Shown here: positions 43,536 through 51,879 of the stretch, in pieces
Position numbering within the stretch: position 1 is the stretch's first letter
Layout: each line of letters opens with the position of its first letter
Origin: an uncultured Clostridia bacterium
GTDB taxonomy: Bacteria; Bacillota; Clostridia; Oscillospirales; Acutalibacteraceae
Assembly: GCA_946186245.1 (NCBI GenBank)
Contig: CAMHMN010000007.1
Coordinates: 1-54,350, forward strand
Direction of reading: 5' to 3'
DNA length: 54,350 bases
Position numbers and translations under genes: made by a program
Notes under the pieces: model-generated
What the model saw: only the letters and a program-made list of their open reading frames with translations
Told to the model about the DNA's origin: nothing
The model's database searches: none

Positions 43536-43616
43536 CTAATTGAATGGTATGCAGCACTCACATTACAGGCAGATATAAAACCAAATAACACTGAGGATTC
43601 GGAGGAGTTCCGCTAA
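43536..43616 (+). pseudogene. 27-codon gene tail
   Basis: In-frame LIEWYAALTLQADIKPNNTE DSEEFR and a stop, with no start; reads as the end of a lost protein. A weak hairpin (AAAGCAGTC with GGCTGCCTT, then TTTT) at 43617-43650 may end transcription here. The rest up to 43692 holds nothing recognisable. Confidence 0.35.
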
Positions 43617-43692
43617 GAAAGCAGTCGAGTGAATTGGCTGCCTTTTTAGTTTACGCTTAGGGAAAAATACAATTATCCCGAGCGTCATTTTT

Positions 43693-43875
43693 CTAAATAT
43701 TCCTGAGATACTGAATCAATGATTCTTTGGGAATCTTCCATCGGTTTCCAATTTTAAATGCTTCAATGCTGCCATCGTAAATCAGATTGAGCATGGTGTT
43801 TCTTCCGACTTTCAAAACCTGCCGACATTCTTTCAATGTGAGTATATCCTGCACATTCTTCAAACAAATAAACAT
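43693..43875 (-). CDS. Excisionase-like HTH DNA-binding protein
   Basis: 60 residues; GAGAGGAAG precedes the ATG on the minus strand. The whole protein is a winged-helix of the MerR/excisionase kind: LTLKECRQVLKVGRNTMLNL, then IYDGSIEAFKIGNRWKIPKE. Such proteins act as recombination directionality factors or as small regulators. On this element it is the best candidate for the factor that helps the serine recombinase excise, but it lies 5.6 kb from it, so this is inference. Confidence 0.8.
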   Translation of the reverse strand: MFICLKNVQDILTLKECRQVLKVGRNTMLNLIYDGSIEAFKIGNRWKIPKESLIQYLRNI

Positions 43876-44077
43876 ATGATCATCTTCCTCTCAAACAAAA
43901 AATCAGTCTATTTTGGTTTGTATTGGCTTATTATGATTTTGTTTGATTTATGCAGGACAATGCAAGTGAAGTGTCAATGAATACAATCAAAGTTTTGTCA
44001 TCAATAGTATCCCCCTTGCAATTCCGGTCGGTTTGTGATAATATGATAATATCAGGTGTAGGCAAGGAGATGACACG

Positions 44078-45760
44078 ATGGGCATTTATCTGAACAACGC
44101 AAAGGCGTACAATTTATTCCGGGAAGATGCGTCGCTGCTGTATTACGTGGATAAGACCGAGATTATCAAAGACCTGATTCCCATACTGGAATCCAAGTAT
44201 AATCCCGTTCCAGGCATGGCGAGAATACCCGGAAAGACGCAGCGATATATCTGCATTACCCGTCCGCGCCGCTTCGGTAAAACCGTCATGGCGAATACGA
44301 TTGCGGCATTCTTCGGGAAAGGCGCGGACAGCGGCGAAGTGTTTGAACATCTGAAAGTGTCGCAATACCCGTGGTTTCGTCAGCATCTGAATCAGCACAA
44401 TGTCATTCACATCGTATTCAACGACATCGACGAGGAAGACTGTCAATCCTATCAGCAATATATCGCCCGGATCAAGAGCACACTTCTTGACGATCTGAGA
44501 TACGCCTATCCCAACGCCGCTATCGGTCAGAATGATACGGTTATTTCCGCTTTCAATAAGGTGTTTGAATACGGCGGCGAAGAGAAATTTATCTTCATCT
44601 TTGACGAATGGGATTATATTTTTCATCAGAGCTTTGCCACCGACAAGGATAAAAAATCCTTTGCGCATTTCCTCAATGCCTTGCTCAAAGATAAGCCCTA
44701 TGTGGAAATGGCATATCTCACCGGCGTTCTCCCGATTGCCAAATATTCGAGCGGCTCCGAATTGAATATGTTTTTTGAATTTTCCATGGCGTCAATGGAG
44801 CAGTTCAGCGAGTATTTCGGCTTTACCGATGAAGAAGTGGACGATCTCTACCGTCGTTATCAGGCGCAGAATAAGAATGGTTCCATTACCCGCAGCGATC
44901 TGGAATTGTGGTATGACGGTTATCAGACGGCTTCGGGTAAACGGCTGTATAATCCCCGTTCCGTGGTGGGAGCGTTGTCCTATAACCATCTCGGCAGCTT
45001 CTGGACGAGTTCGGGACCCTATGATGAAATCTATTTCTACGTCAAGAATGACATTGACAACATCAGGAACGACATTGCCGCCATGATGACAGGTACGCCG
45101 ATTCTGGCGAATGTGCAGGAATACGCTTCTACTTCCACCGAACTGAAAACCAAGGACGAAATCTACTCCGCTATGGTGGTCTATGGCTTCTTGAGCTTTT
45201 ACAACGGCTATATCTCCATTCCAAACAAGGAACTGATGGATCAGTTTGCCGATATGGTCAGGCAGAAACCGGACTTCGGGTACATGTACCGTCTAGCGAT
45301 TGAATCCGGAAAAATGCTGACTGCCACCAAGAACGGCGACACGACAACCATGACAGAGATTCTGGAGCGGGTTCACAACACCGAAAGCCCCTTGATCAGA
45401 TACAACAGCGAAGCGGAGCTTTCCAAGCTGATTACTTTCGTTTATCTGCAAGCGAGGGAATACTATGATATCCGGTTAGAGGAACACTCCGGCACGGGAT
45501 GTGTGGATTATATCTTCTATCCGCTGAAAAAGGCGGACGACTGCATTATCATTGAATTAAAGGTAGACGATACTGCCGCCGCTGCTATTCAGCAGATCAA
45601 GGACAGAAACTATGCGCTCAACTTCGACGGCAAGCTGGGTGAATCTCCCAGATACTGCGGCAGAATCCTCGCTGTCGGTATCGCTTACAACAGGAAAGAC
45701 CCCCATAAAAAGCACGAATGTCAATTAGAAGTCTTGAGGGAAAAACGGGGAAAAATTTAA
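44078..45760 (+). CDS. AAA-ATPase with C-terminal PD-(D/E)XK nuclease domain
   Basis: 560 residues; ATG after AAGGAG. N-terminal AAA-ATPase-like domain (PF09820 type): P-loop variant TRPRRFGKT (about 61-69) and Walker-B-like FIFIFDEWDYIF. The C-terminal domain has VDYIFYP and CIIIELKVD (about 474-495), the D-(X)n-ExK core of a PD-(D/E)XK nuclease (PF08011 type). This family is abundant in gut Clostridia and Bacteroides, often near mobile elements; its role is unproven, possibly defence. Monocistronic, with its own terminator. Confidence 0.92.
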   Translation: MGIYLNNAKAYNLFREDASLLYYVDKTEIIKDLIPILESKYNPVPGMARIPGKTQRYICITRPRRFGKTVMANTIAAFFGKGADSGEVFEHLKVSQYPWFRQHLNQHNVIHIVFNDIDEEDCQSYQQYIARIKSTLLDDLRYAYPNAAIGQNDTVISAFNKVFEYGGEEKFIFIFDEWDYIFHQSFATDKDKKSFAHFLNALLKDKPYVEMAYLTGVLPIAKYSSGSELNMFFEFSMASMEQFSEYFGFTDEEVDDLYRRYQAQNKNGSITRSDLELWYDGYQTASGKRLYNPRSVVGALSYNHLGSFWTSSGPYDEIYFYVKNDIDNIRNDIAAMMTGTPILANVQEYASTSTELKTKDEIYSAMVVYGFLSFYNGYISIPNKELMDQFADMVRQKPDFGYMYRLAIESGKMLTATKNGDTTTMTEILERVHNTESPLIRYNSEAELSKLITFVYLQAREYYDIRLEEHSGTGCVDYIFYPLKKADDCIIIELKVDDTAAAAIQQIKDRNYALNFDGKLGESPRYCGRILAVGIAYNRKDPHKKHECQLEVLREKRGKI

Positions 45761-45776
45761 CAATCACAATCGCATT

Positions 45777-45833
45777 AAACGGTCAGGTATGATTCTATTG
45801 AATTTTGAAGAATCATATCTGACCGTTTTTTTG
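45777..45833 (+). terminator. Strong Rho-independent terminator
   Basis: A 20-bp almost perfect stem (AAACGGTCAGGTATGATTCT at 45777-45796 with its complement at 45809-45828), followed by TTTTT. Confidence 0.93.
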
Positions 45834-45951
45834 TATGTCCCCATAAATATTTCTCTTCCGGAAACTCCTCCATGATAAAGATATATTATTGAAGTAATGA
45901 TGCTATTTCAGTTATCATTAAAAATCTCACAAATTACATGGAGGTGAAAAA

Positions 45952-46236
45952 ATGTTCAGCAGCAATCGTTACGTTACCCGCGGAGTCCTGTCGGAAATAC
46001 CGGCCGGACTCCAGCTTTTTCTCTGGGGCTGTATTGACAGCCTGCCGAAACCCTGCGACAGCTTTCAGGTATTTACTCTCTCCCCGTTCGGTAAAAGACA
46101 GCGCATTTCCCATCATTCGGAACAGCCGGAATATCACAGGGAATATTCCATTCCCGCCGCTCAGACCGTCACAGCAAAGATTTATGTCATTGACAGCAGT
46201 GAATACTGCACCATGCTTCTGGCTGACGAATACTGA
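45952..46236 (+). CDS. DUF960 family protein
   Basis: 94 residues; GGAGGTG before the ATG. Family marks: NRYVTRGVLSEIPAGLQLFL WGCID at the start, QVFTLS in the middle and KIYVIDSSEYCTMLLADEY at the end. DUF960 is a small protein of conjugative plasmids and elements in Firmicutes. Function unknown. Confidence 0.88.
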   Translation: MFSSNRYVTRGVLSEIPAGLQLFLWGCIDSLPKPCDSFQVFTLSPFGKRQRISHHSEQPEYHREYSIPAAQTVTAKIYVIDSSEYCTMLLADEY

Positions 46237-46290
46237 CGAGGCAACAAACTGACAACAACCTAATTCAGACAATTTTACACAATGCTTTAT

Positions 46291-46330
46291 GAGCCGATTC
46301 GTTATTCTGCAAACGAATCGGCTCTATTTC
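46291..46330 (+). terminator. Hairpin with T-rich tail before the amidoligase gene
   Basis: GAGCCGATTCGTT (46291-46303) pairs perfectly with AACGAATCGGCTC (46312-46324), followed by TATTTCTATTTT. It ends only seven bases before the ribosome site of the next gene, so it may act as an attenuator as well as a terminator. Confidence 0.75.
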
Positions 46331-46346
46331 TATTTTGGAGGTAATT

Positions 46347-47447
46347 ATGGAAGACAACAGAATGATATGCTCTCACTGCGGTGCCATCATCGAAGACGAT
46401 GAGCAATATGAATCGATTAACGGAAATCCGGTGTGTTCGGACTGTGTGGAGCGCTATGCCACCTACTGCGACCATTGCGGAGCCGTCATATGGACAACCG
46501 ACGCATACGGAGACGATTCCACAACGCTTTGCGAGAGATGCTACAACAATTACTATACCCATTGCCACAATTGCGGCGATCTGGTACACGAAAACGACGC
46601 CTACCGCATTGACGGTTACGATTACTGCTCCGAATGTTACTCTGACGAAATGGATTCATCCAACAGTATCAATGAATATGGGTATAAGCCCACTCCGATT
46701 TTCTACGGCAACGACCGCCGTTATTTCGGCGTGGAATTGGAAATCGACGAGGGCGGCAAGGACAGCGATTATGCCGACGAGCTGCTCGAAATCGGCAACG
46801 CCACTAGCGATCATATCTACATCAAGACCGACGGTTCCCTTGACGACGGAATGGAAATCGTCACCCATCCCATGACATTGGACTATCACAAGAATTTTTG
46901 CTGGGATGAAATCATGCACAAGGCGATCCGCCTCGGCTACCGTTCTCACCAGACAAGCACCTGCGGACTTCATGTTCATGTCAACCGTGACAGTCTGGGC
47001 GACAGCTACGAAGAACAGGAATCGGTTATCAGCAGAATCCTGTACTTCGTGGAGCAGCATTGGAACGAAATGCTGAAATTCAGCCGCCGCTCAGAGGTAT
47101 CCATGAATCGCTGGGCGAGTCGTTACGGCTATGAATCTTCACCCAAAGCCATCATGGAAAAAGCCAAAAAGGGCAACTGCGGACGATATGCGGCGGTCAA
47201 TCTCTGCAACAGCCATACCATCGAATTCAGGCTCTTCCGTGGCACATTGAAGTACAACACGCTGATTGCCGCCATTGAAATTGTCAATCAGATCTGCGAA
47301 CTGGCAGTATCTCTGAGTGATTATCAGATGGCGCGTCTGTCGTGGTCTGAATTTGTCAGCGAAATCAAGGAGCCGGAGCTGATTCAGTATCTGAAAGAAC
47401 GGAATCTCTACATCAATGAAAAAATCCACTTCGAGGAGGAAGTATAA
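46347..47447 (+). CDS. Putative amidoligase with N-terminal zinc fingers
   Basis: 366 residues from the ATG at 46347, four bases after GGAGGT. Three or four CxxC zinc knuckles in the first 100 residues (CSHCG, CDHCG, CERC, CHNCG, CSEC) precede an amidoligase domain (PF12224 type): YFGVELEIDEGG, GLHVHVNRDS and IEFRLFRGTL. These ATP-grasp-like enzymes form amide bonds and are common on Firmicutes conjugative elements. The substrate is unknown, possibly a peptide or cell-wall component. The next small gene is translationally coupled to it. Confidence 0.9.
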   Translation: MEDNRMICSHCGAIIEDDEQYESINGNPVCSDCVERYATYCDHCGAVIWTTDAYGDDSTTLCERCYNNYYTHCHNCGDLVHENDAYRIDGYDYCSECYSDEMDSSNSINEYGYKPTPIFYGNDRRYFGVELEIDEGGKDSDYADELLEIGNATSDHIYIKTDGSLDDGMEIVTHPMTLDYHKNFCWDEIMHKAIRLGYRSHQTSTCGLHVHVNRDSLGDSYEEQESVISRILYFVEQHWNEMLKFSRRSEVSMNRWASRYGYESSPKAIMEKAKKGNCGRYAAVNLCNSHTIEFRLFRGTLKYNTLIAAIEIVNQICELAVSLSDYQMARLSWSEFVSEIKEPELIQYLKERNLYINEKIHFEEEV

Positions 47448-47641
47448 TGAAAAAATTGGACATCAAAGAAAAACTCGCCAATCTCTCTTTAGGAACCGTC
47501 AGAGTATCGGACGCATCCTGCCTTTTCAGGCTGGCTATGACATTGGCAAATACCCGGCTTGCCAACAAGACCTACAAGCTCATCAAGGAACTGAATTCAT
47601 CGGATAAGGCGGACGAGATCATTCGTCTGCTCAAAAAATAG
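47447..47641 (+). CDS. Small helical protein coupled to the amidoligase
   Basis: 64 residues. The start overlaps the amidoligase stop by one base (TAATG), with GAGGAGGAAG upstream. Predicted to be helical with no Cys (KLDIKEKLANLSLGTVRVSD...). No family recognised. Its conserved position between amidoligase and the class II amidotransferase genes suggests it belongs to their module. Confidence 0.75.
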   Translation: MKKLDIKEKLANLSLGTVRVSDASCLFRLAMTLANTRLANKTYKLIKELNSSDKADEIIRLLKK

Positions 47642-47652
47642 GAGGGAAACCT

Positions 47653-47925
47653 ATGTGTGCATTATTCGGCTGGCTGGACTACAAGGGTATTTTATCGCAC
47701 AGGACACTGAAACGTCTGACACAGGCACTGGCTAACGCAGCGGAAGAACGCGGAACCGACGCATCCGGAATATCGTATGTAAAAAACGGGCAGATCGTTA
47801 TCTTTAAGCAGCCCAAAAGGGCGCATCGCATTCACTTCAACCCGCCCGATGGAACATATGCCGTCATGGGGCATACACGCATGACAACACAGGGCAGCGA
47901 AAAACTGAATTATTATCGTCAATTT
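47653..47925 (+). pseudogene. Class II glutamine amidotransferase, N-terminal fragment
   Basis: Starts normally (GGAGGGAAACCT before ATG) with the catalytic Cys2 (MCALFGWLDYKG), EERGTDASGIS and GHTRMTTQGSEK, the hallmarks of the amidotransferase that accompanies amidoligases. After GSEK, where HNG and substrate motifs should follow, the sequence changes to LNYYRQFL, which belongs to another gene, and then the frame ends at 47988. About half of the domain is lost by a deletion. Confidence 0.8.
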
Positions 47926-48382
47926 CTGAACGGAAGAGTTCAAGAAGTTCTGCGTCATTACGAATGGCAAAGATCCCGATTTACTTGATCATTTAATAAA
48001 GGAAAAAGACGCTATCGTATCCGAATGCCTCCGAGCAGTTCAAAAAGTAATCTACCATAAGTATCAGTTCAGTTACTGCGGAGCTGCGGAGGAACTAAAG
48101 GCTAAATGGAGAAACGACATCGATTCCCATTATACAGTCAATTGGTTTTTCCGGGAGTGTGTCAATATCACATGCAACATGAATGACTATGAGCTGACTG
48201 AGAATGTCTACGATCGATATATTCAGTTCTGCAAAGACAAAGGCTTAACGCCCGAAAGGATTACGCAGGTGAAACAGTGGATCGACAAGAATTGCAGCAA
48301 AAATGAGTGCTACTATACCAAAATCCACACTGACGGCGTTCAAACCCGTCATGTGTTCAAGGGACTTCGCCTAATTGGCTGA
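47925..48382 (+). pseudogene. P4-family phage/plasmid primase, C-terminal fragment
   Basis: Beginning at YYRQFL and, after a one-base frameshift near 47936, reading TEEFKKFCVITNGKDPDLLD and on to VQTRHVFKGLRLIG and a stop at 48382. The tail NWFFRECVNITCNMNDYELT...VYDRYIQFCKDKGLTPER resembles the D5/P4-type primase C-terminus (the WIYDLYKAYCxxxG region). Together with the amidotransferase start this marks a deletion that removed replication genes. The stretch 48383-48475 holds only a GCGGTGA...TCACCGC hairpin. Confidence 0.6.
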
Positions 48383-48481
48383 TTTTTCGCTGCGGTGAGA
48401 CTATCAATGATAAATTAATATCTTCAAGTAGTTTCACCGCGGCTTATCAAAATAATTTTCTATAGAGGGGGGGGAATGCAT

Positions 48482-49159
48482 ATGCATCAACAAAAACTTC
48501 AACTATACCAATCAGAAGACGGCTTCCGGACAGTGTTGAAAACCAAACACGGGAGACTCATCTACTTGCAGCTTAAAATAACCGACCAGATCGTTACCAT
48601 AGATAAATGCCTGTATCTGGATCGTTTTCGCAAAGGGAGTTATTATGCCATTCCGCAAAAGCTGACCACTATGCAGTGCAGAGAAGATGAATTGCTTTCG
48701 GTTGTGGCAACACAGCTTGACCATGTTTTCTCCGGGATTGAAATAATCGACTCACTGAGCGAGTTGTCAATGGACGATTTCATTCAGTATAAGCTCCACG
48801 AAATGCGAGGAGGTTATAAATTCTTGCTGTTTGTAGGCAGCGGCGAAGCTGTCAACGATCTTCCGGTAAAGCTGCAAACACGCCTTGCCAACCGGCTGCA
48901 CCGTAGAATCTATCTTGAAATCAACTATTATCACAACGCTGTGGGCGTTGTGTCGGACTGCCATTATTATGACAGGACGTACCGACAGCGTACCAAAGTC
49001 ATTCCGCAGATGCTGACTACCGTGTTTGTCCCATTTGAACGTAATTCTATCCTTCAAATGGTGAATCGGGAACTGGACTGCGATTTTACCGATCTGATTG
49101 TCATTGACAACACCATTGATTTTGAGGGCAACAGCCATGCCCTGTGCGGGAATATTTAA
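48482..49159 (+). CDS. Unknown protein of the element's replication/recombination end
   Basis: 225 residues from the ATG at 48482, eight bases after GAGGGGGGGG; an ATG at 48476 is too close. It appears to contain two related halves, each with a FxxILxMVxxxL/ELLSVVATQLDHVFSG-IEIID pattern (about 70-90 and 195-215: NRELDCDFTDLIVIDNTIDF), suggesting internal duplication. No membrane span. No known family recognised. Confidence 0.7.
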   Translation: MHQQKLQLYQSEDGFRTVLKTKHGRLIYLQLKITDQIVTIDKCLYLDRFRKGSYYAIPQKLTTMQCREDELLSVVATQLDHVFSGIEIIDSLSELSMDDFIQYKLHEMRGGYKFLLFVGSGEAVNDLPVKLQTRLANRLHRRIYLEINYYHNAVGVVSDCHYYDRTYRQRTKVIPQMLTTVFVPFERNSILQMVNRELDCDFTDLIVIDNTIDFEGNSHALCGNI

Positions 49160-49237
49160 CGGAATGAGGAAGAAGTTTACTCATAGGACAACTTCTTCTT
49201 TCATAAAAATTTATTAAATCGAAAGGATGTGATTTTT

Positions 49238-49447
49238 ATGGCAAAAAGCCGCAGCAATTTTCTCACCAGAGATGTCGGGACAACGGAATTTATTGATTCC
49301 AAGCAGCGCAAGCTCACCGTCAGGCACAAGGTTGTGCTCTCCGACCTGAGCAGCCGTGAGCTGAAGGAACGCATTGCGGAAGACCTGTTCCGTGTTCAGA
49401 CGGTCAAGAATCGACTTGTCAGCGGCAGAGCTTCCGGCAACGCATGA
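49238..49447 (+). CDS. Small basic protein upstream of the recombinase
   Basis: 69 residues from the ATG at 49238; AAAGGA lies ten bases upstream. Basic and polar (MAKSRSNFLTRDVGTTEFID, then RHKVVLSDLSSRELKERIAE). No family recognised. It lies 37 bases before the serine recombinase on the same strand and could be a helper or regulator of it. Confidence 0.7.
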   Translation: MAKSRSNFLTRDVGTTEFIDSKQRKLTVRHKVVLSDLSSRELKERIAEDLFRVQTVKNRLVSGRASGNA

Positions 49448-49484
49448 CGTTTAAAAATTTTGAATAACTGGAAGTGAAGGTATT

Positions 49485-50996
49485 ATGTATATTGCATTGT
49501 ACGCAAGACAAAGCATAGACAAGGAAAACTCCGTCAGTATCGAAACCCAGCTTGACTACTGCAAAGCCACCATCAAACCGGACGAAAATCAATACCCTGT
49601 CCGATGTTTTTCCGACAAAGGCTATTCCGGCAAGGACACCAACCGACCTGAATTTCAGAGGCTGATGAAAGACGTACGCCGGGGCAGGGTTGCAAAGGTG
49701 ATTGTTTACAAGCTCGACCGGATCTCGCGTTCCATTATTGATTTTGTGGATATGCTTCAGGAATTCAATGATTACAACGTGAAGTTCGTCAGCTCGCAGG
49801 AATCCTTTGACACCGATTCCCCCTACGGCGAAATGATATGCAAGATATTGGTGGTCTTTGCGGAATTTGAGCGCAAATCCATCATCAGCCGCATCAAGGA
49901 CGCTTACGAAAAACGGAGCGATCTGGGATTGTACGCCGGAGGCAGAAGACCTTACGGCTATGATCTGGAGGAAGCGGTGATCAACGGGATCAAGTCAAAA
50001 AAGCTGATTCCCAACCAAGAGGAAGCGGCGCATATCCGGTATTTATTCGAGGTTTACGCCCAGCCCTCCGTGACGCTGAGACAGCTTCAGGACAATCTGC
50101 TTGAACGCAACATCGAGCCGCTTACGGGAACTGACTGGACGACCGGCAAGCTGAGTACGTTGCTGCGGAATCCGGTTTATGTGAAGGCTGACGCCGAACT
50201 CTATAGCTATTATGAACGCAAAGGCGTACATATCATAGGTGAGACGAAGGATTTCGACGGCACGCATAACATTCAGCTTTACGGCAAGACCACGCACGAC
50301 AAATCGCTGGACGATTGGAGCGATATGAAGATCGTTCTGCTCACAAGCGAGGGTCTGGTGGATTCCGAGGTGTGGCTCAAATGCCAACGAAAGCTGGAGC
50401 AGAACAAGCAGATCGGCAACGCCCTGAGCAACCAGACGTCGTGGCTGTCAGGCAAAATTGTCTGTTCCAAATGCGGTCATACCATGACCACGGTAAAGGG
50501 GCAGTCTCAAAAATATTTCTTATGCACCGGCAAGACGCACAAAAAAGTCTGTTCTGGCATTAAGGAAACCATTTACGTCGAGGACATGGAAGATCTGGTG
50601 GACGAATGTATCTCCCAAAAGCTCAGCGAATTAAACTTTTCCCGTGTCAGTCATTCAGACGCGAAAGCCAATCAGATCAACCTCCTGAAACTGAAAATCA
50701 GGGAAATCGACGGGAAGCTGTCGTCTCTGAGCGACGCTGTTTTGGAGGGAAATTTCAACGGCGATATGATTTCGCTTCTGAATGAAAAAGCGAAGAGACT
50801 GAACGAGGAAAAAAGAAAGCTGCTGGACGAGATAGACGATCGGACGATTTCGGATATCAGCGTTCAGGAGACAATCAATTTCTCAAAAAAGTGGCGGAAA
50901 GCCAGCTTCAACGAAAGACGCGCCATATGCGGCATTCTCATCAAGACCATCATCATGCATGAGGACGGCAATCCGGAAATTATCTGGAATATATGA
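49485..50996 (+). CDS. Large serine recombinase (integrase of the element)
   Basis: 503 residues; GGAAGTGAAGG before the ATG. N-terminal resolvase domain: YARQSIDKEN with Ser10 as nucleophile and Arg8, and KLDRISRS. A recombinase domain follows (about 160-280), then a zinc beta-ribbon (about 325-365: CSKCGHTM...CTGKTHKKVC) and a coiled coil (about 400-455). All key residues are present, so it should be active. The gene ends 209 bases from the right attachment core, the usual place for such an integrase. Family members insert into specific genes; the target here is a manganese catalase. Confidence 0.95.
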   Translation: MYIALYARQSIDKENSVSIETQLDYCKATIKPDENQYPVRCFSDKGYSGKDTNRPEFQRLMKDVRRGRVAKVIVYKLDRISRSIIDFVDMLQEFNDYNVKFVSSQESFDTDSPYGEMICKILVVFAEFERKSIISRIKDAYEKRSDLGLYAGGRRPYGYDLEEAVINGIKSKKLIPNQEEAAHIRYLFEVYAQPSVTLRQLQDNLLERNIEPLTGTDWTTGKLSTLLRNPVYVKADAELYSYYERKGVHIIGETKDFDGTHNIQLYGKTTHDKSLDDWSDMKIVLLTSEGLVDSEVWLKCQRKLEQNKQIGNALSNQTSWLSGKIVCSKCGHTMTTVKGQSQKYFLCTGKTHKKVCSGIKETIYVEDMEDLVDECISQKLSELNFSRVSHSDAKANQINLLKLKIREIDGKLSSLSDAVLEGNFNGDMISLLNEKAKRLNEEKRKLLDEIDDRTISDISVQETINFSKKWRKASFNERRAICGILIKTIIMHEDGNPEIIWNI

Positions 50997-51092
50997 CGCC
51001 AGTTGAAGTGGAGCAACGTAATGTAAAGTTTAGTTTTTATAGCAAAGCAATGGCTAAGATTAATACCAAATAATACCTTCACACTTGCGAAG

Positions 51093-51133
51093 AACGCTTA
51101 GGAAAGAGACGCGACTTTCCTAAGCGTTTTTGT
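51093..51133 (+). terminator. Rho-independent terminator of the recombinase
   Basis: AACGCTTAGGAAAG (51093-51106) pairs perfectly with its complement (51115-51128), followed by TTTTG. The last part of the element before attR. Confidence 0.93.
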
Positions 51134-51204
51134 TGTGTATTGGTAAATGATATGTGATTTTCAAGCGGTTTCCGGAGTGAAAATCCGTTTAAATCAGGTA
51201 GCAT

Positions 51205-51216
51205 CGCTTCACCGAA
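51205..51216. other. attR core of the integrative element
   Basis: CGCTTCACCGAA, identical to attL. The bases to its right (GCGCTGGTAATGCACAATC, minus strand VHYQR) are catalase. Those to its left (GTTTAAATCAGGTAGCAT) are element DNA and carry the second attP arm. Confidence 0.75.
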
Positions 51217-51561
51217 GCGCTGGTAATGCACAATCTCCCTGGCTCGGAGGAATTTGATGGGATCGCGGACATCCGGATCGTCGCACATCCGGAGAATGTT
51301 GTCGTAGGTCGTGCGTGCCTTCTGTTCCGCGGCGAGGTTTTCATGAAGGTCGGTGATGGGATCGCCTTTGGACTGCATATACGCCGCCGTCCAAGGCACG
51401 CCGCTGGCGGCCGCCGGATAAATGCCGGTCGTGTGATCGACATAATACGGTGCAAAGCCGGAATTCATAATCTGTTCACGGCTGAGGTTGCGCGTGAGCT
51501 GATGCACAATTGCGCCGATCATCTCAAGATGTCCCAGTTCTTCCGTGCCTATCGAGGACAC
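51205..51561 (-). pseudogene. Middle part of the split manganese catalase (right end of the element)
   Basis: The minus strand reads IGTEELGHLEMIGAIVHQLT, later VPWTAAYMQSKGDPITDLHE and PIKFLRAREIVHYQRFGEA, matching CotJC/manganese catalase including metal-ligand Glu/His motifs (EELGHLEM). The frame then leaves the family at the attR core. The first 60-65 residues are also missing: homology stops abruptly at the IGTEEL codons near 51561, next to an unrelated frame on the other strand. So the gene was damaged a second time. Confidence 0.88.
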
Positions 51562-51571
51562 TCGATATGAC

Positions 51572-51724
51572 ATTTTTCAAGAAACACCGCCCGATTGCCT
51601 GCGTTCCTTCACATTTTACATAAAACGATGGCGCAATTACCCCGAAAAAGACATGATACGGGTTGTTCAAAATACGGACAACCCTATCGGAAAGAAATTC
51701 GCTGTGCGTGTGTATGCGATGTGA
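51572..51724 (+). pseudogene. C-terminal tail of an unidentified gene
   Basis: A + strand frame IFQETPPDCLRSFTFYIKRW, RNYPEKDMIRVVQNTDNPIG, KKFAVRVYAM and a stop, with no start. It abuts the truncated end of the catalase, so one event probably cut both. Family not recognised. 51725-51822 shows no gene. Confidence 0.4.
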
Positions 51725-51822
51725 GAAAAGAATGAAGATGCATTTAATGCAGCCTTTATAAAACCTAAAACGCTATTATTTGGTTCTTATTCGCCGATTT
51801 TATAAAAATGCGGTCAAATCAC

Positions 51823-51850
51823 TTGACAAATAAAATTTCTGTGTTATACT
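51823..51850 (+). promoter_or_regulatory. Promoter of the fic gene
   Basis: TTGACA (51823-51828), 16-bp spacer, TATACT (51845-51850). Confidence 0.8.
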
Positions 51851-51879
51851 GTTTTTGGAAGAATAAGGAGGTATGCACA

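Larger units (their letters stand above)
23077..51216. mobile_element. 28.1-kb integrative element carrying a type III-B CRISPR-Cas system, inserted in a manganese catalase gene
   Basis: Bounds are set by the 12-bp duplicated core CGCTTCACCGAA and by the catalase gene being split across it in the correct order and strand. A large serine recombinase (49485-50996) lies next to the right end. Cargo: three CRISPR arrays, Cmr operon with CorA-like effector, HTH/kinase pair, zinc-ribbon/lipoprotein/Lgt module, AAA-ATPase/nuclease, amidoligase cluster. DUF960, amidoligase and class II amidotransferase families are common on Firmicutes conjugative elements. No conjugation genes (relaxase, VirB4, VirD4) are seen, so the element is either mobilisable only or degenerate; the amidotransferase/primase chimera at 47.9 kb indicates an internal deletion. 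Confidence 0.8.

Noticed and set aside
51079-51573. Intact 164-residue manganese catalase
   Set aside because: Homology covers only 51205-51561; both ends are foreign, and the 3' part runs through the recombinase terminator.
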